Positions 12,998 through 24,200 of a stretch of 64,000 nucleotides of DNA are shown here, in pieces (the first letter of the stretch is position 1; the number at the start of each line of letters is the position of its first letter). The position numbers and the translations under genes are program-made. Below the pieces are notes generated by a model. The model saw only the letters and a program-made list of their open reading frames with translations, was not told the DNA's origin and searched no databases. The DNA lies in contig JACATO010001436.1 in assembly GCA_018389105.1 (NCBI GenBank), positions 62,001 through 126,000 on the forward strand, written 5' to 3'. This stretch comes from Nautilus pompilius. Taxonomy: Eukaryota; Mollusca; Cephalopoda; Nautilida; Nautilidae.

Positions 12998-13027
12998 CTG
13001 CGGAGCGTAAACGCGCTGCTCATTCAT
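12998..13027 (-). CDS. Candidate first coding exon of a divergent minus-strand gene
   Basis: On the minus strand an ATG at 13027 opens ten codons (MNEQRVYAPQ) that end exactly at a strong donor CAG/GTGAGT (intron begins at 12997), phase 0. Further minus-strand donors are GCG/GTAAGT (intron from 14246) and AAG/GTAAAG (intron from 12415). No downstream minus-strand coding exon was recognised in 1-12000, so the gene, if real, has a first intron of at least 12 kb or is non-coding. The peptide is not recognised. This is an inference from splice signals only. Confidence 0.25.
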
Positions 13028-14118
13028 TACAACTTTAGGGGAGAAAAAAAGGTCTTTGCTTTTTCTTTTTTTTTTTTTTAAAGGTGGTTTCCCCTTTTTT
13101 GATGTTGTTGTTGTTTTAAAACTTCCAGGATGCGGAATGCAAACGGCCCAGAGTTTCTCGGCGGCCCTTATTTTGGTCCCCCTCTTGACCAGTGCCTGCT
13201 GTCTGCCTGCCTGCCTGCCTGCCCGTCTTTTCTCCCTCCTCCTCCTCCTCGTCGAGGGAGCGACTTGTTTTGTGTTGTGTTGTTGTTGTTGTTGTTGTTT
13301 TTGTTGTTGTTTTAAAAGAGAAGGAGAGAAAACCCCCGGCTTTTAATGTAGCTGCAGCGGGGGCACGTCCGCCGTGACTGTTGTCAGACACTACTAACCT
13401 ACTTGTACGGGGACCGTGAAATAGACACTCGTGGGAAAACGCATTTGCATCTGACATCGTGAGAACAATACTCAATGGCTGTTCTCATTTAGGGGGGGGA
13501 GGGGAAGGAGTTTTTTTCTCCCCCCCCTCTCCCATCTCTCTCCCTCCCCTTACAACTTCACGGCCTGGATGCTGTAACAAAACAAACAGCCGCGGTCGTG
13601 ACGGGGGGGGGGAGGAAAAGGCCATTCGCAGAACGTTAACCGGCCAAGGTGCGCCTCTGCTCTTGCAGGTCTTGTCCACCACCCCGCATCAAATCCCTGG
13701 ACGGGAGAAAAACAACCCCTCCTCCACAACGACCAGCTAATAATAATCATTATTATTATTATTATTATTCTCCCCCCCCCCTGGAGGAGAGAGGGGGGGG
13801 CCGTTTATCAGAATAGCCGTAGTTTCTGAAGGACAAAGCCGATCGGCCCTACCCATATATGGAGGGCAGGTGTTTTCCGAAAGCGGGTACACTGCAACCT
13901 GTAAAAAGACACGTGCGGGCGGCGGGGATCTACGCCTCGCGGGGAACGAAGGGACACATTTTTCAAAGACCGAGGAGGGGGACCGCGCCGCCGAGCGATT
14001 GAGTGCGGGACCAGTTTTTCGTTGTTTTTTTTTGTGTGTGTCCCCCCCCCCCCACCCATCGCTTCCCCTTCACTGGACGCGTTCAAATGAAACCCGGCCC
14101 AGAAAACCCCTCGCCGAG

Positions 14119-14143
14119 ATGGCGACCGACTCTCTCTACACCG
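14119..14143 (+). CDS. Candidate alternative first exon (MATDSLYT)
   Basis: ATG at 14119 lies in a strong context (GCCGAGATGGCG) and encodes eight codons plus one base before a consensus donor GTAAGG at 14144. The phase (1) is exactly that needed to join MINDY exon 2 at 18379, giving MATDSLYT then DGKTSEV. This would make a MINDY isoform lacking the exon 1 residues. The GAGATGGCGACC sequence is also YY1-like, so chance within a promoter island is a real alternative. Confidence 0.35.
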
Positions 14144-14759
14144 GTAAGGGTCACCGGTGAAGAGGGACGACGAGGGGAGGTGACCGAGGACGCGCGCGTG
14201 GCTTACGATTAAAAAGAAAAGGAAATTGGACTAGTGCTCGACTTACCGCCGCCAGACCACGAGTCCTCCTCCTCCTCCTCCTCTCACCACATAGGTCTGT
14301 GGCGAACGTAAATGTAGGGATCCCCTGGAGAGAGGGGGGGGGCCAGGAAGGGAGGTGGGAACGCCGTCAGTTTTTCATAGTTCCCGATCTGACGGTTTCC
14401 CCCCCCTGTTTTTGTTTTTTTTTTTTTCTGTTTTCCCTTGAAGCTCTCGAGGGCGGAGAGAAGTAGTGGGGCCGACAGAGAGGTCCCTCAGGCAGGCCCC
14501 GGTGGATGTGCTCAGCACCAGAGCGGGGGGGGGGGGAGAGGGGGGCGCAATAGAGGGCAAACTTGTCAAAACTTCGGCCGTTACCTCCGACCTCCGCGCG
14601 TCGTCGGTTCGCAGAAAATTTTTTAAAAAAAAAGAATTTTTAAATCGGAGAACACGGAGGGTGGGAGCACCAAGCGGTTCCTCCCCTCTTTTTTTCTAAA
14701 GGTGATTTTTTTTTTTTTTTTAAGTGCATACTGTAGAAAAGCGGCTTCCCCCCTCCCTC

Positions 14760-14870
14760 CGGCCCTAGCGGAAGCCTCCGGTTGCGTGCATGCGCAGCAG
14801 CCGCCGGTGCGTAGGTGGGATCTCGCTTAGTCACGCGTGGCTTTTTCAGCCGTGAGCAAGATGGCCACCG
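14760..14870 (+). promoter_or_regulatory. Candidate TATA-less core promoter of the MINDY gene
   Basis: Just upstream of the start codon lie an ETS/GABP-like GCGGAAGC (14768-14775), an NRF1-like GCGTGCATGCGCAG (14784-14797), an initiator-like pyrimidine-TCAG tract CTTTTTCAGCC (about 14841-14851) and a YY1-like CAAGATGGCCACC (about 14858-14869). This set is typical of CpG-island promoters of constitutively expressed animal genes. No TATA box is evident. The exact start site is inferred. Confidence 0.5.
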
Positions 14871-14887
14871 TAGTTCGACGAAACTAG
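14861..14887 (+). CDS. Upstream ORF of 8 codons before the MINDY start
   Basis: ATG at 14861 in a strong context (AAG before, G after) encodes MATVVRRN and stops at TAG 14885-14887, only 13 nt before the main ATG at 14901. If transcription starts upstream of 14861, scanning ribosomes should meet it first; initiation at the main ATG would then need leaky scanning or reinitiation over a very short distance. The same bases (CAAGATGGCCACC) also resemble a YY1 site, so the ATG may be maintained as a promoter element rather than for translation. No transcript evidence is available. Confidence 0.5.
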   Translation: MATVVRRN

Positions 14888-14900
14888 ACTCCGCCGAAAT

Positions 14901-15234
14901 ATGGACAGCGACGTAGCGGAAGGGGGTTCCTCCGATCGGGGGGCCGCCTGCGGCGATGGCCGAACGGGGATTTCGGGTGATGGTGCCCCGGTAGAGAAAG
15001 TTGGGGAGGCGGTGGCGGTGACGGCGGCAACGGGAGAGCGAGGTGGGGAAGAAGGTTTCCGAGACACAAACACTCCTCAGGTGTCCGTACCAAAAGAAAC
15101 GAAGAACAGCGGGGAAGGCGTGGAATCGTCCCCCTGGGCCCCTTCCCCACGGGGCCTAGAAGATTCCGGGGCTGACGCTGTTTCCCTGCCTCCGCCCAAT
15201 CCACCATTGCGGCAGGAGGCTGGTGTTGAAGCAG
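14901..15234 (+). CDS. MINDY2: MINDY exon 1 (start codon exon)
   Basis: ATG at 14901 has A at -3 and G at +4, with an in-frame TAG at 14871 upstream. The exon encodes 111 residues plus one base: low-complexity, Gly/Glu/Pro-rich sequence with no recognised domain, as expected for the disordered N-terminus of MINDY proteins. The donor GTAACG at 15235 (phase 1) was chosen. A second in-phase donor GTACCC at 15268 would add 11 residues and cannot be excluded. The exon lies at the 3' edge of the CpG-rich island and differs from the AT-rich intron that follows. Its end rests on splice-site logic only, without transcript support. Confidence 0.75.
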
Positions 15235-18200
15235 GTAACGATGGCAGTACTGACACCACAACCCCAGGTACCCTCCCTTTTTTTTCCTCTTTCTCCCGTG
15301 TGTTTGTGGTTATGTGAGAGAGAGAAAAGTCTGTGAAACGTCTCCCGGTGGTGACAGTCGAGATTTGTGGACACGATACTTGGCGACTATTTACCCAGCA
15401 CTGGGCATAATGTATTTGTGAGCTTCATGCGGCTGGTCAAATGTCAAAATTATAGTTGACGTTTCATTTACCTTCCTTGTTGGTTTTATGATGCCGTTAA
15501 GTTGGTAATGGATTTAATGAAATAAATTCTAATATCATTTCACATTACAAATTAAAAGCAGCTACAAATTATTTCACCTTTATAGCATTGTATTTGTTTC
15601 GAAGGTGGCCACTGTTTTATTTGCCTGTAGTATTTAGCTCAAACCATCTTCGCTTGATGAACATACTCAAATCTCAAAAAAGAGAAAATAAAATGGCAGT
15701 CTTTTTTAAAATCGCTAAAGGAACTACCAACAACAAATTTTAGTATTAATAAGCATTGTAAATTCCGAAACACTCGTTAATTTAATGTCTAAGCTTAGAA
15801 CAAGAATCTGAACGGTTAAATGATCCTAAATGAAACGTCGTCTATAAGAACGAGCATATATATATAAATATCGTTTGCGGAGAGGTAATGGCGAACTACA
15901 GAATATGAGAGCAGTTTATTTTATTGAGCATCTCCGTAAGCTAGTAGAAAACAATATCTTTAGATTCTCTGTAGCAACTTTATATCAAAGACAAACAATC
16001 TGTGAAGAACATTGTACTCATTTAGTGTTCAATCTTACAATCTCTAAAGCAAAATTATTACAAAATTAAAAAGAATTTATGAACATCTAATCTGCTATAA
16101 AATCTAACCAGATTTATCGTTACATTCGATAAGTTTCCAGAATTACATTCTCAAAATCAAAAATGTTAAATACTTTAATCAGCTACCTTCAATTGAACTT
16201 GTGGCCCAAAATTTTTGCATTCACATCAGTTCTTTTTCATACACATGCTTAAAAGGGAGGCAGCCTTGAGTGTAGTTCTATGGCTATTAGCTAGGAAGTG
16301 TTGCCAATCTTGCACCACATAGTCTGCCCCTTTTGACTTTGGAAGGGAAAGCCTTAATAGAACTTATCATTTTTTAGATTTGAAAGGAAACCCAAATGGT
16401 TGGTCATTTGGTGAAGAAGAGGGAGAAGGAACCATGCTAGGGAGAGATGCAAAACCAAATCAGTTCCCTACAGGAATTGAACTCTGACCCTCAGCCTAAG
16501 TTGTTTAGTAGTTTACCACAGGATTACTATGTTGACTGGTTGCCTCAATCAACTCTTGAATGATGAATTAGTAGAACAGGACACTAATTGTTCATGATAG
16601 TAGTTGCACTTCAGTCAACATTGGGTCTAGTTTATTTGATGTGTCTCCAATGGTGTGGATTCTCATACTTCTGTACTAGACCATTTTGTATGATTTTTCA
16701 ATGAGCACTGTGCTTTTACATCTGATCAGAGTAGGGCACATTTTGCATGCCATAGTATTTGATATCATATGCACCCTCCTCTTCAAATGTTTACTGTTTT
16801 TACTTACCATAGCCAGAATTTTAATTTTTGACAACAACTGATGGCAAAGTTCTTCCTATTTTAAATTTGATGAAATGTCAGGCTGTTTGCAGCAGTGGAA
16901 GAAAGAAAAAGTCTACTGAATTCAGCTCATCACAGGGTGTGGTGAAAGTCCAGCACTGTAGGGATTTTTCTTTTAATTCTTTACAAGAGATATTCAAACT
17001 GCAGCACCAACAATAAAAGCATTTTGTGCAGCATTCTTGCACATCTATCATTTAATTGCTGACTTTTACCACAGCCTGTATATTGTAGCTATTAACCAGT
17101 AGATATGACCAATGCTCAAACAGCTAAGTAATTCTTTTTTGTTTTTAAATACCGAGTCTTTATAAATTTTGTTTGAAGATAGCTATTGACTTTTCATTTC
17201 ATTGTCTTGCCATGCTTCAAAACTATAGTTATGCTTGTGTGTGTGTGTATGCATTTTTTTTTTAAAAAATCAAGACAACTTAGAAGATTAACTGGTTTAA
17301 CTCTTCCACTGACTGGCACGCTTCATGAATATATTACTGTTGACAACTAAGCACCCACCAAAAATATATTGAAAATAATTGGAGAATTTTCCTCTGTTAC
17401 ATCTGTGCACATACCACTATATCTCTGACCAAGAATTGCCTATTTCTTGACAAAAAAATAGAAAAATGTTTTATGACAATTAAAGCTAAATTATCTTTGC
17501 TATCATCATGCCCAGAGTAATGTTTTTCCATTTGTTTTCAGTAGTTTGGCTAAGTGATGGCAGTCACCATGCCATAATGCTTAACTTTTTTTTTTTTTTT
17601 TGTACATTGTAATTGTGGGTGGTCATTGAAAAATAAATAACATTTTTTTTAATATGAATTAATGTATCCAGATAACAACATGAGAATTTGCAACAATCCA
17701 TTTTATTTGTGTGTATGTATAAAATTATGCAAATGTAATAAAATTTGGAATATATTTTTTCATTTCTTTTTACAATTTTTTAATAAAACTGAATAGAGTT
17801 AAATGGAAATTTTGTAGACAGTAAAGCAAAATCTAAAAGTTTTCTTTGTTTGCATTTTTGTTGTTGTTTTAAATTTGAAAATATAATTTTGCTGAACCCC
17901 TATTACTGGCCATTAAAGGAATTCCATGAAGACTATAATAAGGTTACATTACATTTAAACTTTAATGTTGCTTTCCTTCATCTATAACATGGATTTGTAG
18001 ATGTTTTAAATACTTAATGAATAGTTAATTAGGAATTTAACAATGTACACTGTGCCGATTGCTCAAAGTAAACGTTTTTCTAAATCTTTATCTGAAACAC
18101 TACTTAGATATTTTTATTATTTCTGTTGAAAAAAATTTTCTTTTTCTGACATTAGAGAGTCTGAATTTAAATGTATAACACTGTTAACTTGTAATATTGC

Positions 18201-21200
18201 ATTAAAAAAGAACAAAAAGCAATGAATTTTTTTTTAGTTATTGTTAGTGAATCATGGTATTCCTTCCCATACTACAGATTTTTTTATTGTTTATTGTGCA
18301 ATACCAAGAATTATCTGTAACCCTGCTTGACAACAAAATGATCTGGCATATCTTTAAGCAATGGTTTTCTAATTACAGATGGTAAAACAAGTGAAGTTTC
18401 AGACACTGTTAACAGTGTGGCTGATGTCAAACTTTCTGGTGCCAGAGAGGAGGAGGAGGAGGATACTAGTGATAAAAAAATTTCCGAGAACTGCAGGAGA
18501 CAAAGCTCAGGTGAGACTAGTCAGATAAGCGATACTGACAGCCTCAATGCAGGAACCTTACCTGAATCAAAAGCACTGCCTGAAGAATCTACAAATGAGA
18601 TGAGACTTGAGGATGCTTGTATTAAAGAAGTGGCATCATCAGCAATCTGTCAGCTTGATGGTAAAGACGCTGAAACTGCTTTGGAAACTGGTGCAGGAAG
18701 TGATCTTTCTATTCTGGCTGGTCCAATGGATAACATAGAATCTAGGAATGATACCTTGACATGTGAAAGCAGTGCCAGTGATAAGATAAAGGCTCCAGGT
18801 GATAAAGCAGAAGTAGCACATGACAAAAATAATGTAGTAGCACAGGATGAAAAAGAAGAAAGTGTTACAGCAGAGTCTTTGCCTGACAGATCTGTAAGAG
18901 ATGGTAATAGTGTAGAAATAAATCAAGGCACCCATAGTGCTAGCACAGAACTCACATTGGACAGTGCTGAGAATTTGGTCAGTGAAATTACAAATTCAGC
19001 TGAGAACTCTAGTATAACAAATCAGCATTTAGCTCATGTGGCTGTGTCTGGTGGCAGTACACGAAAGGAGAGGCCATTTGAGGATTCCACTGATGTGTCA
19101 GAACTAAATGTTGTCAATTCCTCTAGTAACAGTACTTTGTTGGAGCAAGAGCCAGAAGGGGCAGAGGGAGGCGGTGAGTTGAAAATGGCAGCTGCGAGCA
19201 CAAAATTACATAAAGAGGGCAGTCAAGCTCAGAGTGTTTATCATCTTAAGTGGACATACTTCAAAAGCAAGAAAGTTCCAATTATAACTCAGAATGAGAA
19301 TGGACCCTGCCCACTTCTAGCCATCATGAATGTGTTGCTGCTTCAGGGCAGGATAACTTTGGAACCAGGCCTTGAATTTATTACTTCTGATCAGCTCATG
19401 GATTATCTTGGAGAATGCATCTTAGAAAATGTGCCAAAGGTAAGACTTTCCATTGCACAACAGCAGATGAAATTTAAAATACTGTATGCTGATGTAGGGA
19501 ACAATATATAGATTTTTGTAGAACTAAGTAAATTCAAAATCAAAAACAGAAAAAGAAAAAGAATTTTCATTTGTGGTTTCACTAAACTAACCCTAATTCC
19601 AGCTTCTGAGTTTTGTCTTTTTTTCAAATCTGACCTGGTTTATTTGCGTAAATGCACTTTTTTTTTTTGTCTTCACTCTACGCCTTTACTTAGAAACAAT
19701 GCCCTTAGAACAATTGGTATGATTTTTTTTTCAATTGGAGTGGTGGTGTGACCTTTGACATAAAATTTAAAATTTTAAGGGACAACTCGAATCTGATTGA
19801 GCTAGAGAAGTATTGATTGCAAGTAACTTTAGATTATATTAGCTTTGTCTCTTGAAATGTTTTTTGTTTTTTAAATATGTAAATTAAAAAACTTATTCCT
19901 TCCTTTCATTTTATTTAGAAAAAGGATATTTTTAATGCTGAATTTTTTTTTTTAACGATAATATTGTTAAAAGTGTGGGTCATTTCTTCGTCCCCTTTTT
20001 GGATTTACAGTTTAACATACGAAATAATCTCAAGTGACCAAGATCATTTCCTTAAAGGAGAGTTTGTATTGCAAAGTTGAAGGATAAAAGGTGCGGGCGG
20101 CATGGTTGTCAGGCTACCCGATTGCAGAGGTCAAGGGCTGAAGTTTGATTTCCACAGGGAATAGCTTATTTTGGCATAACCTCTTCAGCACAGTTTCCTT
20201 CTTGCTCCCTTTTTCCAGCCAGCTGCACAGGTTTCCTCCATCCTAAAAATGAAGAGTTTTAGTAGGGTCTTTCAGTAGGCTACATGCATGCACAGGACTA
20301 CAAGTTATGCAATGGGCTTAACCAGCTGGCAGCAGCCCCAGTTGATTTTCCTTCCCCTCTGCATTTACAATGGTCAGTATTGTCAGTGGAAAGTTTTACA
20401 TGCAGTAGCTGAATCCTAAATTGTAAGAAAAAAATGTAGTAGTACTAAATAAGATTTGAAAATATAATGGGTCAGCTGGTTTTTGTTTTTCATCATCTGT
20501 GTAAAATGCTTGTTAAAGGAAAGCCTAATCGACAGATCTTAGAAGTGGGGGGGGGATCGATTAGGTTTTTGGAAACTTCTTTAACTCTACACCACCTGTG
20601 ACGCACCTGCACCCTAGTACCCTTCAGAGTTGTATTGCCCACCATCACTGGCTGAACCGCAAGGACTGCGATACGCGGAGCCGTTCTCATTAATACACTG
20701 TAGTAATAAATCTCCAGCTCTGACACGTTTTTGCTACAAATGTATTTTACTAAATACACAGCTACCTCAAACAAATGCCAACTAGTGCATCTAGGCTGGG
20801 TGACAAATGCACTAGGTGGTATGTCGGGTGAAACTGACTATGCAGAGTTAATGATCAACTCCATAATGTCGGTAATATTGTGAAGCTGCTATAAAGATAC
20901 AACTACAAATTGATTTGCTAAGCATTTTCCTATGCACTTAAAAGGCTCATTAAGTAGTTAACAGTTAACAACGGCTCATTAGGTAATTAGCATCTAGCTC
21001 ATGACAGTTATTTGCCTTCTCTATTTAATGATTTTAGCCTTAGGTTGGCTTTAGATTTCCCATGAAACTTTGGTCAAGGGGAGATAAATAATATCCGTCA
21101 AATTGTGATTGCTAAAGTTTAATTTCTGTATAAACTCTTTTTTTATATCTAATTTAATGCAATTTTATGTAGCATCTGTTTCCAAAACAAACAAAAAAAA

Positions 21201-24200
21201 ATTCTCTAATTTTGACAGCCAACAATAGTTTTCTGGGAATAATTTTACCTGTACTAAGGGAAGCAATTCTTGACACCTTCATAGTTTGTATTTGCTCAGA
21301 GGTGAAAATCTTAGGTGGAATAAACTCAAACAAACGCCTATTTGACCATCAAAACATATCACTTAATCGGCTGGCTGCTCGTTAACCGAAAGAAAATTTC
21401 TCTGAGCATCTTTTTTGCATCATATTTGCCAATTTTTGGTTTTACAAAAATGAACAAAAGTGATTTTTCAATTAACTCAGCTTCTTTTCTTCTAGTTTGT
21501 CGGTATTAAATAATATTTTGAATAGTGAGTTGCTAAAATGTTTTCTAAAGAAGAAAAGACCAACAAAATGTATGTTTTGTTGGGGAGGAGAGAGAGAGTG
21601 GTAAGGAAGAAAGAACCTCCAGTTTTGGCAAAATTCTATTTTATGCTCAACATATTTACTGGAATGTTTTTTCTTAACTTATATATGTATATTTTGTAGG
21701 GTTCTATATATATATATTGTGTTGCATATAATATAAAAGTCTGATGATAGCATTTGAACAAAATGTATTTTAATTAGTATATGGCATAATGTAGTTGATG
21801 TGTTTTAAGAGGAGCTAGGCACATTGAAGTAATATCTCTAACTAGGGCTGATGCTTCCTCTGTCTCAATATATTTTAGTTGTTGAGGAAAATGAATGATC
21901 TCTGCGTATAATTTTTTGGTTGTGTGTGAAATTGGGACAAGTTGTTCTGTTTTGTTTTTAAATCATCATGAAAAATAGTTTATAATAAATATTTGTTATC
22001 AGATATCACTTTCCAAACTCGGAAGCTAAGTGTGAGAGTGAAGAAATACTTCTAGTTACATTTTCATGCATCCAAAGATTTTTTTTAAATACCACATTAT
22101 TATTATTACTTTCCTTTTATATCTACACCAATGCAGGTTATCTGTGTTGCAATATCTTTCTATGATAAACACGAGAAAGGAATTCTGATGAAGTAGTATT
22201 AAATCTTTTAAAATCTTAATCATCTCAGAAATATCGTTTAGTTGCTGCGTAATGTCGCTTGGATTTCTCTATTGTTCATTATAAATGCTTGATGGCAGAT
22301 AGCAGTACCTTAGTACAGCACTCCCTGTAAAACAATTCTGAGTCGGTGCCTGCTCATATATTCTAAAAAATTATATTAGACTTTTTTTTAGTTGATAGGG
22401 TTGTCTGCCATAACTTGCCACATGAATGAATTGTATATTTGTATATGTTTTAAGAATATCAGTCAATAAATATTTTGAAAAATATCTAGATAGCTTTTCT
22501 TTTTTTTTTTTTTTTTAAGTTTTGCATGACCGTAACATATGGTTGTGAATAAATTGAACTATTTTAACTCTTTAAAATCTGATGTGCATTATATATATAT
22601 ACTGGCTGACCACTTTTTTTAGGATGACCTTACTCTTTCAGACTTAGGTTGGACATTAGCTACAAATGCAAATTAAGTTTACTACATGATGTGGCAAGTG
22701 ATCTCTGCATTACTACATATGGATTAGACAAGTGCATTTGCAGTCGGTGTAACAGATATAGGAAAGGCAAAGACATGCAGCTAGCATAGTGGCCAGGACA
22801 GTCATTTGGGTTTTATCAGCAATGACAAAAGATGAAGAAAATGTCTGCTGTGGAATTATTGCTGCGAACACACATTGACAGAAACAGGAAAAAGGTGGTT
22901 AGACAGGATGATGAAGTACAACTGTCATCAACACTAGACCAAATGACAGAGACGTTTAACAGGGCAATCTACACCCATCTCTAACTGTACCTTGCAAGGA
23001 ATATTGCATCAAATGGATTACTGTAGTAGGAGACCATAATGTAAAGCACTGATCACAGTTACCAACATGAAAAGGTGCCTCATGTTAGGAAAGGAGCACA
23101 GACATTGGACTAAAAAGGACTGGTAGTCTCTTTTGTATAGATGAGGGAAGAAAAATTTGGAGAAAGGCACATGAATCATCTAACTCTTGTGTAGTTTCAG
23201 TTCCAGGCCTCTGGTGGTGGAGTCGTGGCTTGGAGCATGTTTTGCTGGCATGCCCTTGGCCACCTGATCCTTTTAGAAGCTAGAAGGAACGCCAGAGCTT
23301 ACCTCAGCAGCATCTCCAATCAAGTACATCCAGCAGTACTTCATGAGTATGCTGATGGGGATGGCTGTTTTCAAGATGACAATACTCCAATCTACCGTGC
23401 CTATGTTGGCATGCATTGTTTTTGGAACCTAATGAGGATTTCAGGCATTTCATGGACAGAAAAAACTCCAGATTTCACTCCAATTGGACATTTGTCGGAT
23501 GAACTTGAAAATGCATTTGCCATCATGATCTATACATTTGTGTAGAATATTAATGACCAAATGTGTCTCAGGAAACTTTCCAGCATCTTGTGCATTCATT
23601 CTGTCATGTTGTGTCAATGCTGTTATTTTGGCAAAAGGTGGTTCAACTCGTTATTGAGTATAGGTAGGTCCTAATAAGGCAGCCAACCACTGTATGCTTG
23701 TGTCACATCACTAATGCAGGACTCTTGATTTAACCTATTGACAGGATGCAGGTTTATTTTATCTCATGTTTAAAATATTCAAGTTTTGTTTTATTTTCAA
23801 AGCAAGATGTGGGAATTTGAAGCAAATAAAGTTTACTACAGTATATATGCTATTGTTTTTGGAGGTGAGAACTATTTTTCTGATAGGTCTCTCTCCTCTC
23901 TCTATGTATTTAGGTAATTTCTATGCCATTTCAGAACACTTCAGAAGATGTCCAGTTAAACTACCAGCAGAATATGCAAGACGGAATGACTGTTATACCA
24001 AAGCTGCAGACAGGTCTAGATGTCAACGTCCGATTTACTGGGTATGTACAATGTAGAAGAAATCCAGTTTCATGACAGCTGATGAGCAAAAAAGATAAAA
24101 ATAATTGATAATATTTGTAAAAAATTGAGTTCATTAGTTTGACAGCCTCCTGATCGGGTTGGCTACATTTCTTTCTAGTTTCTCTTGTCTGTAACTTTTA

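Larger units (their letters stand above)
11680..14899. promoter_or_regulatory. CpG-rich, low-complexity promoter island
   Basis: Base composition changes sharply near 11680, from AT-rich to GC- and CpG-rich, and changes back after 15300. The island is full of homopolymers and short repeats: G runs near 12050, 12290, 13490 and 14525, C runs near 12175 and 14042, T runs near 12697, CTGC repeats at 13201-13224, TGT repeats at about 13270-13310, ATT repeats at 13749-13769 and TCC repeats at 14266-14283. Many long reading frames on both strands here arise from low stop-codon density and show no recognisable protein. The position immediately upstream of MINDY exon 1 and the minus-strand splice donors suggest a bidirectional promoter. 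Confidence 0.7.
19440..23934 (+). other. MINDY intron 2
   Basis: 4.5 kb, GTAAGA to TTTCAG. Contains a family A SINE (20090-20430), an unassigned CpG-containing patch (about 20515-20870) and a Tc1 remnant (22602-23692); the rest is AT-rich with T tracts near 22500. Confidence 0.85.

Noticed and set aside
12016-13475. Several 90-140-codon open frames on both strands in the promoter island
   Set aside because: They overlap each other in many frames, are made of homopolymer and short-repeat translations (poly-Pro, poly-Leu, poly-Thr) and show no domain; low stop density in GC-rich DNA explains them.
19440-19511. Continuation of the exon 2 reading frame to a stop at 19509
   Set aside because: The consensus donor at 19440 precedes it, the family similarity ends exactly there, and exon 3 continues the family sequence in the right phase.
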